A DNA stretch of 64,000 nt from Kitasatospora sp. DSM 101779 (GTDB lineage Bacteria > Actinomycetota > Actinomycetes > Streptomycetales > Streptomycetaceae): positions 7,089,174-7,153,173 of the forward strand of contig NZ_JAHTIK010000001.1 of the NCBI RefSeq assembly GCF_025655475.1, read 5' to 3'. The translations under genes and the position numbers were made by a program. The first letter of the stretch is position 1. Each line of letters starts with the position of its first letter. The notes below the pieces were generated by a model. The model saw only the letters and a list, made by a program, of their open reading frames with translations. It made no database searches and had not been told where the DNA came from. Shown here one piece after another: positions 40,138-49,786 of this stretch.

Positions 40138-42516
40138 ATGGAAGACCGCCGCTTCCCCTTCCTCGACGGCGTCGCCGGGGCGCTCGTCGACGGCAGTGGC
40201 ACGATCGTCGGCTGCACCAGCGCCGCCGAGGAACTTCTCGCCCTGCCCGCCCGCGCCCTCGTCGGCCGTGCCCTGCGCGACCTGCTCGCCGCCCCGGAGG
40301 CCTGGCGCGGCCCCGACGAGTCCGGCCCCGGCGGCTGGGACGGCCAGGTCACCGTCCGCACCGGCGACGGCCGCCCGCTCAACCTCTTCGTCCGCGTCCT
40401 CACCCTGCACGGCGACAACCCCAACGACCCCACCGCCACCCGGCAGGTCGTCCTCGGCGCCAAGTCCTCCACCGTCGCCCGATGGCGCCAGGACCAGGCG
40501 TTCACCCGCGAACTCTTCCTCCAGGACCGCTTCGGCCTCGCCGTCTTCGACACCGACCTGCAGATCGTCCGCACCAACACCCACCTGCTGCCCTACTCCG
40601 GCGTCCCGCCCACCCTCAGCGGCCTCAAGCTCGCCGACTTCCTGCAGACCGAGGACGCCGTCGCCCTGGAGGCCCACCTGCGCGAGGTCCTGGAGACCGG
40701 CCGCCCGCTGGTCCTCGCCGAAGGGCTCGCCCGCACCGTCGTCGACCCCCGTGGCGGCCGGATGATGGCCATCTCCGCCTTCCGCCTGCAGGACTCCGAG
40801 GGCGTCGTCATCGGCCTCACCGTGCTCTTCACCGACATCACCGAACAGCACCGCTCCCGGCAGCGCCTCGCCCTGCTGCACCGGGTCACCGCCGCCGCCG
40901 GCAGCTCGCTCTCCGTCACCGGCACCGCCGAGGGCCTCGCCAAGGCACTCGTGCCGGACTTCGCCGACGTCGCCGTGGTCGACATCGCCGCCGCCGTCTT
41001 CACCGGCGACGAACCCGTCCCCGACCCCACCGGGCGCCTGGTGCTGCGCCGCACCGCCGTCGCCGGCCCGCCCGAGTCCGCGCCCGCCACCGGTGACACC
41101 GTCCTGGTCCGGGCCGACGGTTCCCCCGACCGTGCCACCGCCGCCGAACCCGCCCACGACTGGGAGATCACCGCCCCGCTGGCCGCCCGCGGCATCCTGC
41201 TCGGCCAGGTCACCAGCCGCCGCAACCGCTGGAAGGACCGCTACGAGGAGGGCGACCGGCTGCTGCTCGCCGAGATCGCCGCCCGCGCCGCCCTGGCCGT
41301 CGACAACGCCCGCCGCTACACCCGTGAGCACCGCGCCGCCGTCGGCCTCCAGCGGAGCCTGCTGCCGCCGGCCGTCCGCACCGTGGCCGCCGTCTCCACC
41401 GCCAGCGTCTACCTGCCCACCGACAGCGCCGGAGGTGTCGGCGGCGACTGGTTCGACGTCATCCCGCTCTCCTCCGCCCGGGTCGCGCTGGTCGTCGGCG
41501 ACGTCGCCGGACACGGACTGCAGGCCACCGCCACCATGGGCCGGCTGCGCACCGCCGTCCGCACCCTCGCCGACCTCGACCTCGAACCCGACGAACTGCT
41601 CGTCCACCTCGACGACCTGGTCTCCCAGCTGCTCTTCGAGGGCGACTTCACCGGCGACGCCGAGGAGGACGACGCCGACGAACCCACGGACACCGCCCGC
41701 GCCGGCCGGCGGCACCGACCCGACCCCGGCTCGGTCGGCGCGACCTGCCTGTACGCCGTATACGACCCGGTCACCCGCGCCTGCACCGTGGCCAGCGCCG
41801 GCCACCCGCCGCCCGCCGTCGCCGGCCCCGACGGCACCGCCCACTTCCTGCCCGTCACCCCCGGCCCGCCGCTCGGCGTCGGCGGCCTGCCCTTCGAGTC
41901 CTCCGAGACCGCCCTCGAGGCGGGCAGCGTCCTCGCTCTCTACACCGACGGCCTGATCGAACGCGGCGAGGGCGACATCGACGAGGGCATGGCCGAGATC
42001 CGGCGGCGGCTGGCCGCCGTCGCACGGGAGGACCGCCCGCTGCGCGATGCCGCCCTGCAACTCGTCGCGGGGCTGCCGCCCACCCGGCTGCGCGACGACG
42101 TCACCCTCCTCCTCGCCCGCACCCGGGCCGTCCCCGCCGAGGCCACCGCCACCTGGACGGTCGATCCCGACCCCGCCGAGGTCGCCCGGGTCCGCGCCGA
42201 CGCCACCGCCCGGCTCACCGAGTGGGGCCTCGACGAACTGGCCTTCACCACCGAACTCGTCCTCAGCGAACTGGTCACCAACGCCATCCGGTACGCCGGC
42301 GGCCCGCTCGGCGTCCGCCTGATCCGGGCCGACACGCTGACCTGCGAGGTCTCCGACGGCAGCAGCACCCAGCCCCGGATGCGCCGCGCCCGCCTCACCG
42401 ACGAGGGCGGCCGCGGCCTCTACCTCGTCGCCCAGCTGACCGACCGCTGGGGCAGCCGCTACACCTCCGCCGGCAAGACCATCTGGACCGAACAGGAACT
42501 CCCGACCGACTCCTGA
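40138..42516 (+). CDS. SpoIIE phosphatase with PAS/GAF sensors and HATPase anti-sigma domain
   Basis: A 792-residue cytoplasmic signalling protein. Two PAS-like domains (about 5-115 and 125-235, the latter ending FTDITEQHRSRQ), a GAF-like domain (about 240-400), a SpoIIE phosphatase (about 400-665: LQRSLLPPAVRTV, GVGGDWFDV, VVGDVAGHG, YTDGLIERG) and a C-terminal HATPase_c domain (LVLSELVTNAIRYAGGPLGV, DEGGRGLYLVAQL) of the RsbW/anti-sigma kinase type. One polypeptide thus holds both the phosphatase and the opposing kinase for an anti-sigma antagonist. An acidic insert (EGDFTGDAEEDDADEPTD) interrupts the phosphatase domain. GGGGTGAG precedes the ATG. Confidence 0.9.
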   Translation: MEDRRFPFLDGVAGALVDGSGTIVGCTSAAEELLALPARALVGRALRDLLAAPEAWRGPDESGPGGWDGQVTVRTGDGRPLNLFVRVLTLHGDNPNDPTATRQVVLGAKSSTVARWRQDQAFTRELFLQDRFGLAVFDTDLQIVRTNTHLLPYSGVPPTLSGLKLADFLQTEDAVALEAHLREVLETGRPLVLAEGLARTVVDPRGGRMMAISAFRLQDSEGVVIGLTVLFTDITEQHRSRQRLALLHRVTAAAGSSLSVTGTAEGLAKALVPDFADVAVVDIAAAVFTGDEPVPDPTGRLVLRRTAVAGPPESAPATGDTVLVRADGSPDRATAAEPAHDWEITAPLAARGILLGQVTSRRNRWKDRYEEGDRLLLAEIAARAALAVDNARRYTREHRAAVGLQRSLLPPAVRTVAAVSTASVYLPTDSAGGVGGDWFDVIPLSSARVALVVGDVAGHGLQATATMGRLRTAVRTLADLDLEPDELLVHLDDLVSQLLFEGDFTGDAEEDDADEPTDTARAGRRHRPDPGSVGATCLYAVYDPVTRACTVASAGHPPPAVAGPDGTAHFLPVTPGPPLGVGGLPFESSETALEAGSVLALYTDGLIERGEGDIDEGMAEIRRRLAAVAREDRPLRDAALQLVAGLPPTRLRDDVTLLLARTRAVPAEATATWTVDPDPAEVARVRADATARLTEWGLDELAFTTELVLSELVTNAIRYAGGPLGVRLIRADTLTCEVSDGSSTQPRMRRARLTDEGGRGLYLVAQLTDRWGSRYTSAGKTIWTEQELPTDS

Positions 42517-42558
42517 CGATCCCCGCGGGGCCTGGGACCGACCGATGGGGCAAGCACC

Positions 42559-42698
42559 CAGGGGCGCGGGGAACTGCGCAATCCGGATGCGGGCCACTGC
42601 ACGGAACACGGCTTGGCCCGTACCGTTCCGACAGCCACATCCGACGTGCGCCAGTTCTCCCGAGCCTTCGGCCGGGAGGTGCTCCCGTGCGCCCCTGC
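42559..42698. repeat. Intergenic palindromic repeat, copy 2
   Basis: Begins AGGGGCGCGGGGAACTGCGC, contains the core GCGCAATCCGGATGCGGGCC, and ends with TTCGGCCGGGAGGTG and GCGCCCCTG, the same right end as copy 1. It lies between the convergent SpoIIE and sdhB genes, a natural terminator position. Confidence 0.85.
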
Positions 42699-42708
42699 GG
42701 CGCCGCCC

Positions 42709-43442
42709 TCACCGCAAGGTGCCCCGCAGGAACTCCCTGTTCAGGGCCGAGATCGCCGACAGCGGGATCCCCTTCGGGCAGGCCGTCGCGCACTCGCCGG
42801 TGTTGGTGCACCCGCCGAAGTCCTCGGCGTCCATCGCGCCGACCATCCCCCGGACCCGGCTCGACCGCTCCGGCGCGCCCTGCGGCAGCAGGTTCAGGTG
42901 CACCACCTTCGCCGCCGTGAACAGCATCGCCGACCCGTTCGGACACGCCGCCACGCAGGCCCCGCAGCCGATGCAGGCGGCGTGCTCGAAGGCCGCGTCC
43001 GCAGCCTCCTTCGGCACCGGCGTGGCGTGCGCCTCCGGGGCGCTGCCGGTGGGCGCGGTGATGTACCCGCCCGCGCCGATCACCCGGTCCAGTGCGGAGC
43101 GGTCCACCACCAGGTCCTTGACCACCGGGAAGGCCGCGGCCCGCCACGGTTCCACGTCCACCGTGGCGCCGTCCTCGAAGTGCCGCATGTGCAGCTGGCA
43201 GGTGGTGGTCGGCTGCGGCCCGTGTGCCTGCCCGTCGATGACCATGCCGCAGGCGCCGCAGATGCCCTCGCGGCAGTCGTGGTCGAAGGCCACCGGTTCC
43301 TCGCCGCGCAGCGCCAGCGTCTCGTTGAGGGTGTCGAGCATCTCCAGGAAGGACATGTCGGGGCTGATGTCGCCGACCCGGTAGGTGCTGAACCCGCCGG
43401 GGTCGTCGGGGCCGGCCTGCCGCCAGATCCGCAGGGTGAGGT

Positions 43443-43446
<4 letters not shown>
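42709..43446 (-). CDS. sdhB: Succinate dehydrogenase/fumarate reductase iron-sulfur subunit
   Basis: A 245-residue electron-transfer subunit. The plant-type [2Fe-2S] site is CREGICGACGMVIDG with a later Cys (TTTCQLHM); the [4Fe-4S] site is CIGCGACVAACP and the [3Fe-4S] site CTNTGECATACPKG. It passes electrons from FAD in SdhA to the membrane cytochrome b. Its ATG overlaps the sdhA stop codon (ATGA). Last gene of the sdhCAB operon; transcription runs into repeat copy 2. Confidence 0.95.
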
Positions 43447-45385
<1,939 letters not shown>

Positions 45386-45389
<4 letters not shown>

Positions 45390-46090
45390 TTCACCGCTCC
45401 GATCATCACGGCCACCGGCACGGCGAGGAAGCCGGCCGTCAGCACCAGCGCCAGCACGTTCGCCGTCGCCTTCAACACCCGGTCCCGGCGGGCGTTGTTG
45501 ACGCCCAGGGTCTGCGCCGCGCTCCAGAAGCCGTGCCGCACGTGCAGCCCGACCGCGAGCATCGCGACGATGTAGATCCCGCCGCCGTACCAGGTCGAGA
45601 AGGACGCCACCACGTTCTGGTACGGGTGGCCCTCCTCGGCCCGCGGGTTCACGGTCAGCGTGGTCAGGTCGAGGATGTGCCAGACGATGAACAGGGCGAG
45701 GATCACCCCGCCCCAGCGCATCGTCCGGGTCGCGTAGCTCGACCGCGCCCGGCGCCGCGCGTACTTCTGCGGCCGCGCCGCGAGGTCGCGCCGGCTCAGC
45801 TGGTACGCGGCGACGCCGTGCCCCACCACCGAGGCCAGCAGCACCACCCGGGCGATCCACAGGAACCACGCGTGCCCGAGGAAGGGCTGTCCGACGGTGC
45901 GCAGCCACGCCGCGTAGCCGTTGAGGTCGTCCGGCCCGAAGAAGATCTTCAGATTGCCGAGCATGTGCGCCACCAGGTACAGCAGCATCACCGCGCCGGT
46001 GGCGGCCATCACCGCCTTCTTGCCGATCGTCGAACCCCACAGCGCCGCCAGGGCGTGCCGCGGCCGACGCGTTCCAGTCGCCAGAGCCAT
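45386..46090 (-). CDS. sdhC: Succinate dehydrogenase cytochrome b558-type membrane subunit
   Basis: A 234-residue, five-helix membrane anchor of the b558 family (single fused subunit, no SdhD). Likely haem-ligating histidines occur in LYLVAHMLGNLKIF, VVGHGVAAYQL, VWHILDLTTL and VGLHVRHGFWSA, consistent with a di-haem cytochrome. It connects SdhAB to menaquinone. The ATG at 46090 is preferred; a GTG at 46099 is also in frame. First gene of sdhCAB, divergent from a LysR gene across repeat copy 3. Confidence 0.92.
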
Positions 46091-46171
46091 GCGCCCCACG
46101 CTAGGAAAGGCACCTACCCGCCGTCCAAGACATGAACGGGCTCATCACCATAGGATGCGGCTATGGAAAAC

Positions 46172-46279
46172 GGGGGCGCGGGGAACTGCGCACTTCGGAT
46201 GCGGGCACTGCGCGTGCCAGGGGTCGGCCCGGACTTGCGCCGTGTACCGCTCCCGGACTGCGCAGGTCCCCGCGCCCCT
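46172..46279. repeat. Intergenic palindromic repeat, copy 3 (divergent promoter region)
   Basis: Arms of 21 bases at 46172-46192 and 46259-46279 are reverse complements with two mismatches (GCGCGGGGAACTGCGCA against TGCGCAGGTCCCCGCGC). The core CGGATGCGGGC is shared with copies 1 and 2. It fills most of the gap between sdhC and the LysR gene. Confidence 0.85.
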
Positions 46280-46304
46280 GACGACCCCCACCAAGGCAAC
46301 CACC

Positions 46305-47231
46305 GTGCAACTCCAGCAGCTCCGCTACTTCACCGCCGTCGCCGAGCTCGGCAACTTCACCCGGGCCGCCGAGCGGCTGCACGTCGCACAACCCTCGCTC
46401 TCCCAGCAGATCAAGGCACTGGAGCGGGAGTTGGGTGCTGAACTACTGCACCGCAGCCGCGGCGCCACGACCCCCACCGACGCGGGCGAGGCCCTGCTGC
46501 CGCTGGCCCGCCGCATCCTCGCCGACACCGACAGCGCCCGGCTCGCCGTTCAGGAGACGGTGCAGCTGCGCCGCGGCCGGGTCCGTCTCGGTGCCCCGCC
46601 CAGCCTGTGCGTCAGTCTGCTGCCGGACGTGCTCGGTGCCTTCCGCACCCGCTTCCCCGGTGTCGACCTGCAGGTCAGCGAGGGCGGCTCCGGCGACCTG
46701 GTCTCCGCCCTGGGCGCCGGCGAGCTCGACCTGGCCCTGATCGTCTCGCCGAGCCCGGGCGGAGCCCTGCCGGGCCTGGACGTCACCCCGCTGCTGCACG
46801 AGGACCTGGTCCTGGTCTCCGCCGAGCCGCTGCCCGGACAGGCCGTGCCGGTGGGGGAGTTGCGGGATCGCCACCTGGTGATGTTCCGGACGGGCTACGC
46901 GCTGCGCGACGTCACCCTGGCGGCCTGCCGGGAGGCCGGCTTCGAGCCGCGTTTCGCCGTCGAGGGCGGTGAGATGGACGCCGTGCTCGGCTTCGTCCGG
47001 GCCGGCCTCGGACCGGCGGTCGTGCCCGCCATGGTCGCCGCCCGCTCGGGCCTGCCGACCACCCGGTTCACCGGCGCCGGCCTCGGCCGGACCATCTCGC
47101 TCGCCCACGGCCGGGACGTCCCGCTCGGGCGGGCCGCCGAGCGGATGCGCGCCACCGTCGCCGAACGGCTGGCCGCACAGGCACGGCGCGGCGAGCTGCC
47201 GGCAGGGACCCGGCTGCTCGCCGCGCCGTGA
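46305..47231 (+). CDS. LysR-family transcriptional regulator
   Basis: A 308-residue LysR regulator. The winged helix-turn-helix occupies the first 60 residues (LRYFTAVAELGNFTRAAERL, AQPSLSQQIKALERELGAEL), followed by the two-lobed effector domain (FPGVDLQVSEGGSGDLVSAL, LDLALIVSPSPGG, GEMDAVLGFVRAGLGPAVVP). Divergent from sdhCAB, the standard position for a LysR gene controlling its neighbour, so it probably regulates sdhCAB; this is inference. The GTG at 46305 has only a weak AAGG upstream. Confidence 0.88.
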   Translation: MQLQQLRYFTAVAELGNFTRAAERLHVAQPSLSQQIKALERELGAELLHRSRGATTPTDAGEALLPLARRILADTDSARLAVQETVQLRRGRVRLGAPPSLCVSLLPDVLGAFRTRFPGVDLQVSEGGSGDLVSALGAGELDLALIVSPSPGGALPGLDVTPLLHEDLVLVSAEPLPGQAVPVGELRDRHLVMFRTGYALRDVTLAACREAGFEPRFAVEGGEMDAVLGFVRAGLGPAVVPAMVAARSGLPTTRFTGAGLGRTISLAHGRDVPLGRAAERMRATVAERLAAQARRGELPAGTRLLAAP

Positions 47232-47247
47232 GCGCGGGCGGGCGCGG

Positions 47248-48321
47248 TCAGCAGATCCGCGGCAGCTGCTCGCCGACCGGCAGATCGATCACCCGGGTGC
47301 CGCCGAGCGCGGTGCGGGCCACCACCATCCCGGGGTGGTCGGCGACGCACTCGCCGATCACCGCCGCGCCCGCGCCGTACGGGTGCGCCCGCATCGCCTC
47401 CAGGACGGCGTCCGCGTGCTGCCGTGGCACGAAGGCGACCAGCTTGCCCTCGTTGGCGACGTAGAGCGGGTCGAGGCCGAGGATCGCGCAGGCGTTGGCG
47501 ACCTCCGGCGGCACCGGGATGCTCCGCTCCTGGACGACCACGCCGACGCCGGCCGCCGCGGCGATCTCGTTGAGCGAGGCGCCGAGGCCCCCGCGGGTGG
47601 GGTCGCGCAGCACGTGCAGGTCCGGGGTGACGGCCAGCATCGCCTGCACCAGCCCGCCGAGCGGGGCGCAGTCGCTCTGCACGTCCACGCCGAACTCCAG
47701 GCCCTCGCGCACGCTCATCACGGCGACGCCGTGCAGCCCGATCGGCCCGCTGACGATCACCACGTCGCCGGGCTCGGCCCGCTGCGGCCGCAGGTCCACC
47801 CCGGCGGGGATCAGCCCGATGCCCGCCGTGTTGAGGTAGATCCCGTCGCCGCGGCCGGCCTCGACGACCTTGGTGTCGCCGGTGGCCACCTCGACCCCGG
47901 CGGCCCGCGCGGCCGCGCCGAGCGCCTGGGCGACCCGGGCCACCTGTGCCGTCTCGACGCCCTCCTCCAGGATGAACCCGCAGGACAGGTAGGCGGCCGC
48001 GGCACCGCTCATCGCCAGGTCGTTGACGGTGCCGTTGACCGCCAGGTCGCCGATGCTGCCGCCGGGGAAGAACAGCGGCCGCACCACGTACGAGTCGGTG
48101 GAGAAGGCGAGCCGCACCCCGCCGAGGGTGACGGCGGCGGAGTCGCCGAGCGCGGCGAGCACCGGGCCGCCGAAGGCGGGCGCGAAGACGTGCTCGACGA
48201 GTTCGGCGGAGAGCGCCCCGCCGCCGCCGTGCCCCATCACCACCCGCGGGTGGTCGCGCAGCGGCAGCGGGCAGCTCCAGTTGGAGAAGTCGGGGGCGGC
48301 GAGGGTGTCGGTGTCAGGCAA
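47248..48321 (-). CDS. hypE: Hydrogenase expression/formation protein HypE
   Basis: A 357-residue AIRS-family protein. Opening blocks NWSCPLPLRDHPRVVMGHGG and GDSAAVTLGGVRLAFSTDSY, PTRGGLGASLNEIA and the essential C-terminal PRIC, whose Cys accepts the carbamoyl group and is dehydrated to thiocyanate to give the CN ligands of the NiFe site. No ATG/GTG precedes the conserved N-terminus; the TTG at 48321, overlapping the hypD stop by 8 bases and preceded by GGAGG, is the best start. Last gene of the hydrogenase block. Confidence 0.93.
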   Translation of the reverse strand: MPDTDTLAAPDFSNWSCPLPLRDHPRVVMGHGGGGALSAELVEHVFAPAFGGPVLAALGDSAAVTLGGVRLAFSTDSYVVRPLFFPGGSIGDLAVNGTVNDLAMSGAAAAYLSCGFILEEGVETAQVARVAQALGAAARAAGVEVATGDTKVVEAGRGDGIYLNTAGIGLIPAGVDLRPQRAEPGDVVIVSGPIGLHGVAVMSVREGLEFGVDVQSDCAPLGGLVQAMLAVTPDLHVLRDPTRGGLGASLNEIAAAAGVGVVVQERSIPVPPEVANACAILGLDPLYVANEGKLVAFVPRQHADAVLEAMRAHPYGAGAAVIGECVADHPGMVVARTALGGTRVIDLPVGEQLPRIC

Positions 48322-49447
48322 CGGGGCTCGCCTCCAGCGGTGCGGCGGGTGCGGCGGGTGCACCCAGGCGGCGGTACAGGTAGTAGGCGGCGCAGGCGCC
48401 CTCGCTGGAGACCATGGTCGCGCCCAGCGGGTTGCGCGGCGTGCAGACGGTGCCGAAGGCCTCGCACTCGTTCGGCTTGAGCAGGCCCTGCAGCACTTCG
48501 CCGGCCCGGCAGGCGGCGGGCTCGCAGGTGTTCACGTCGCCCACGTCGAAGCGGTGCTCGGCGTCGAACTCGCGGTAGCGCGAGGACAGTCGCCAGCCGC
48601 TCTGCGGGATGGTGCCGATCCCGCGCCAGGCGCGGTCGGTGGTCTCGAAGACGTCGGCGAGCATGGCCTGCGCGGCCGGGTTGCCCTCGTCGCGCACCGC
48701 CCGGGGGTAGGCGTTGTCCACGGCGTGCTCGCCGCGCTCCAGTTGGCGCACGGTGCGGCGGATGCCCTCCAGGATGTCCAGCGGCTCGAAGCCGGTGACG
48801 ACGATCGGGACCCTGAACCGCTCGGCGAGCTCAGGGTATTCGGCCGTGCCCATCACCGAGCAGACGTGCCCGGCGGCGAGGAAGCCCTGCACCCGGCAGT
48901 CCGGCGACTGCATGATCGCCTCGATCGCCGGGGGCACCCGGACGTGCGAGACCAGCAGGCTGAAGTTCCGGATGCCGCGCTTCTTCGCCTGGTACACCGT
49001 CATGGCGTTGGGCGGGGCAGTGGTCTCGAAGCCGATGCCGAAGAACACCACCTGCTTGTCCGGGTTCTGCTCGGCGATCCGCAGCGCGTCCAGCGGGGAG
49101 TAGACCACCCGCACGTCGCCGCCCTCGCTGCGGACCCGGAACAGGTCCTTGCCCGTGCCCGGTACCCGCAGCATGTCGCCGAAGGAACAGAAGATCACCT
49201 CGGGACGGGAGGCGATCTCCAGCGCCTTGTCGATCACCTCCAGCGGGGTGACGCACACCGGGCATCCCGGCCCATGGATCAACTCGACGCCCTCCGGCAG
49301 CAGTTGGTCGATTCCGTGCCGGATGATGGTGTGCGTCTGGCCGCCGCACACCTCCATCAGCGCCCAGGGGCGGGTGACGGCGGCCCGGATGTCGTCGAGC
49401 AGCCGCCGGGCCAGCTCCGGGTTCTGGAACTCCTCCAGGTACTTCAC
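48314..49447 (-). CDS. hypD: Hydrogenase maturation factor HypD
   Basis: A 377-residue Fe-S protein on which, with HypC, the Fe(CN)2CO unit is assembled. Conserved cysteine motifs: MEVCGGQTHTI, HGPGCPVCVTP, GFLAAGHVCSVMG, and the cluster-binding set CEPAACRAGEVLQG and EAFGTVCTP. FFGIGFETTAPP is the other hallmark. The GTG at 49447 overlaps the hypC stop (GTGA). A short extra tail (PAAPAAPLEASPVA) follows the family end. Confidence 0.95.
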   Translation of the reverse strand: MKYLEEFQNPELARRLLDDIRAAVTRPWALMEVCGGQTHTIIRHGIDQLLPEGVELIHGPGCPVCVTPLEVIDKALEIASRPEVIFCSFGDMLRVPGTGKDLFRVRSEGGDVRVVYSPLDALRIAEQNPDKQVVFFGIGFETTAPPNAMTVYQAKKRGIRNFSLLVSHVRVPPAIEAIMQSPDCRVQGFLAAGHVCSVMGTAEYPELAERFRVPIVVTGFEPLDILEGIRRTVRQLERGEHAVDNAYPRAVRDEGNPAAQAMLADVFETTDRAWRGIGTIPQSGWRLSSRYREFDAEHRFDVGDVNTCEPAACRAGEVLQGLLKPNECEAFGTVCTPRNPLGATMVSSEGACAAYYLYRRLGAPAAPAAPLEASPVA

Positions 49448-49734
49448 GTGGTCTCCGCCTCCTTCGGGGCGCCCGCGGCCGCCTCCCACGGGTCGCCGAA
49501 CTCCTCCTGCAGCAGCCCGAGCTCCTCGAACAGCTCAAGGGTCCGGCGGGCCGACTCCTCGTCCAGGCGCTGCAGCGCGAACCCGACGTGCACGATCGCG
49601 TACTCGCCGACCGCGAGGTCGGGCAGGTACTCCAGGCACACGTCCTTCACCACGCCGCCGAAGTCCACGACGGCCATCCGGGTGCCGTCGCGCTCCTCGA
49701 TCTCCATCACCCTGCCGGGCACCGCCAGGCACAT
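49444..49734 (-). CDS. hypC: Hydrogenase assembly chaperone HypC
   Basis: A 96-residue HypC/HupF chaperone. The essential second residue Cys is present (MCLAVPGRVMEIEE) and the OB-fold segment VVKDVCLEYLPDLAVGEYAIVHVGFA is complete. It ferries the Fe(CN)2CO unit from HypD to the large subunit. The C-terminus is extended by an acidic helix (LDEESARRTLELFEELG). The ATG at 49734 is fixed by the Met-Cys requirement; GAGGGAG lies upstream. Confidence 0.95.
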   Translation of the reverse strand: MCLAVPGRVMEIEERDGTRMAVVDFGGVVKDVCLEYLPDLAVGEYAIVHVGFALQRLDEESARRTLELFEELGLLQEEFGDPWEAAAGAPKEAETT

Positions 49735-49786
49735 CGGCTGCTCCCTCGTTCGTCCTCCGGGGCGGGGGCGGGTGCGCCCCCGCCGT

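Noticed and set aside
40012..42609. An 865-codon minus-strand frame opposite the SpoIIE gene
   Set aside because: Antisense shadow with Gly/Asp/Val repeats and no motif; the plus-strand protein has all expected domains.
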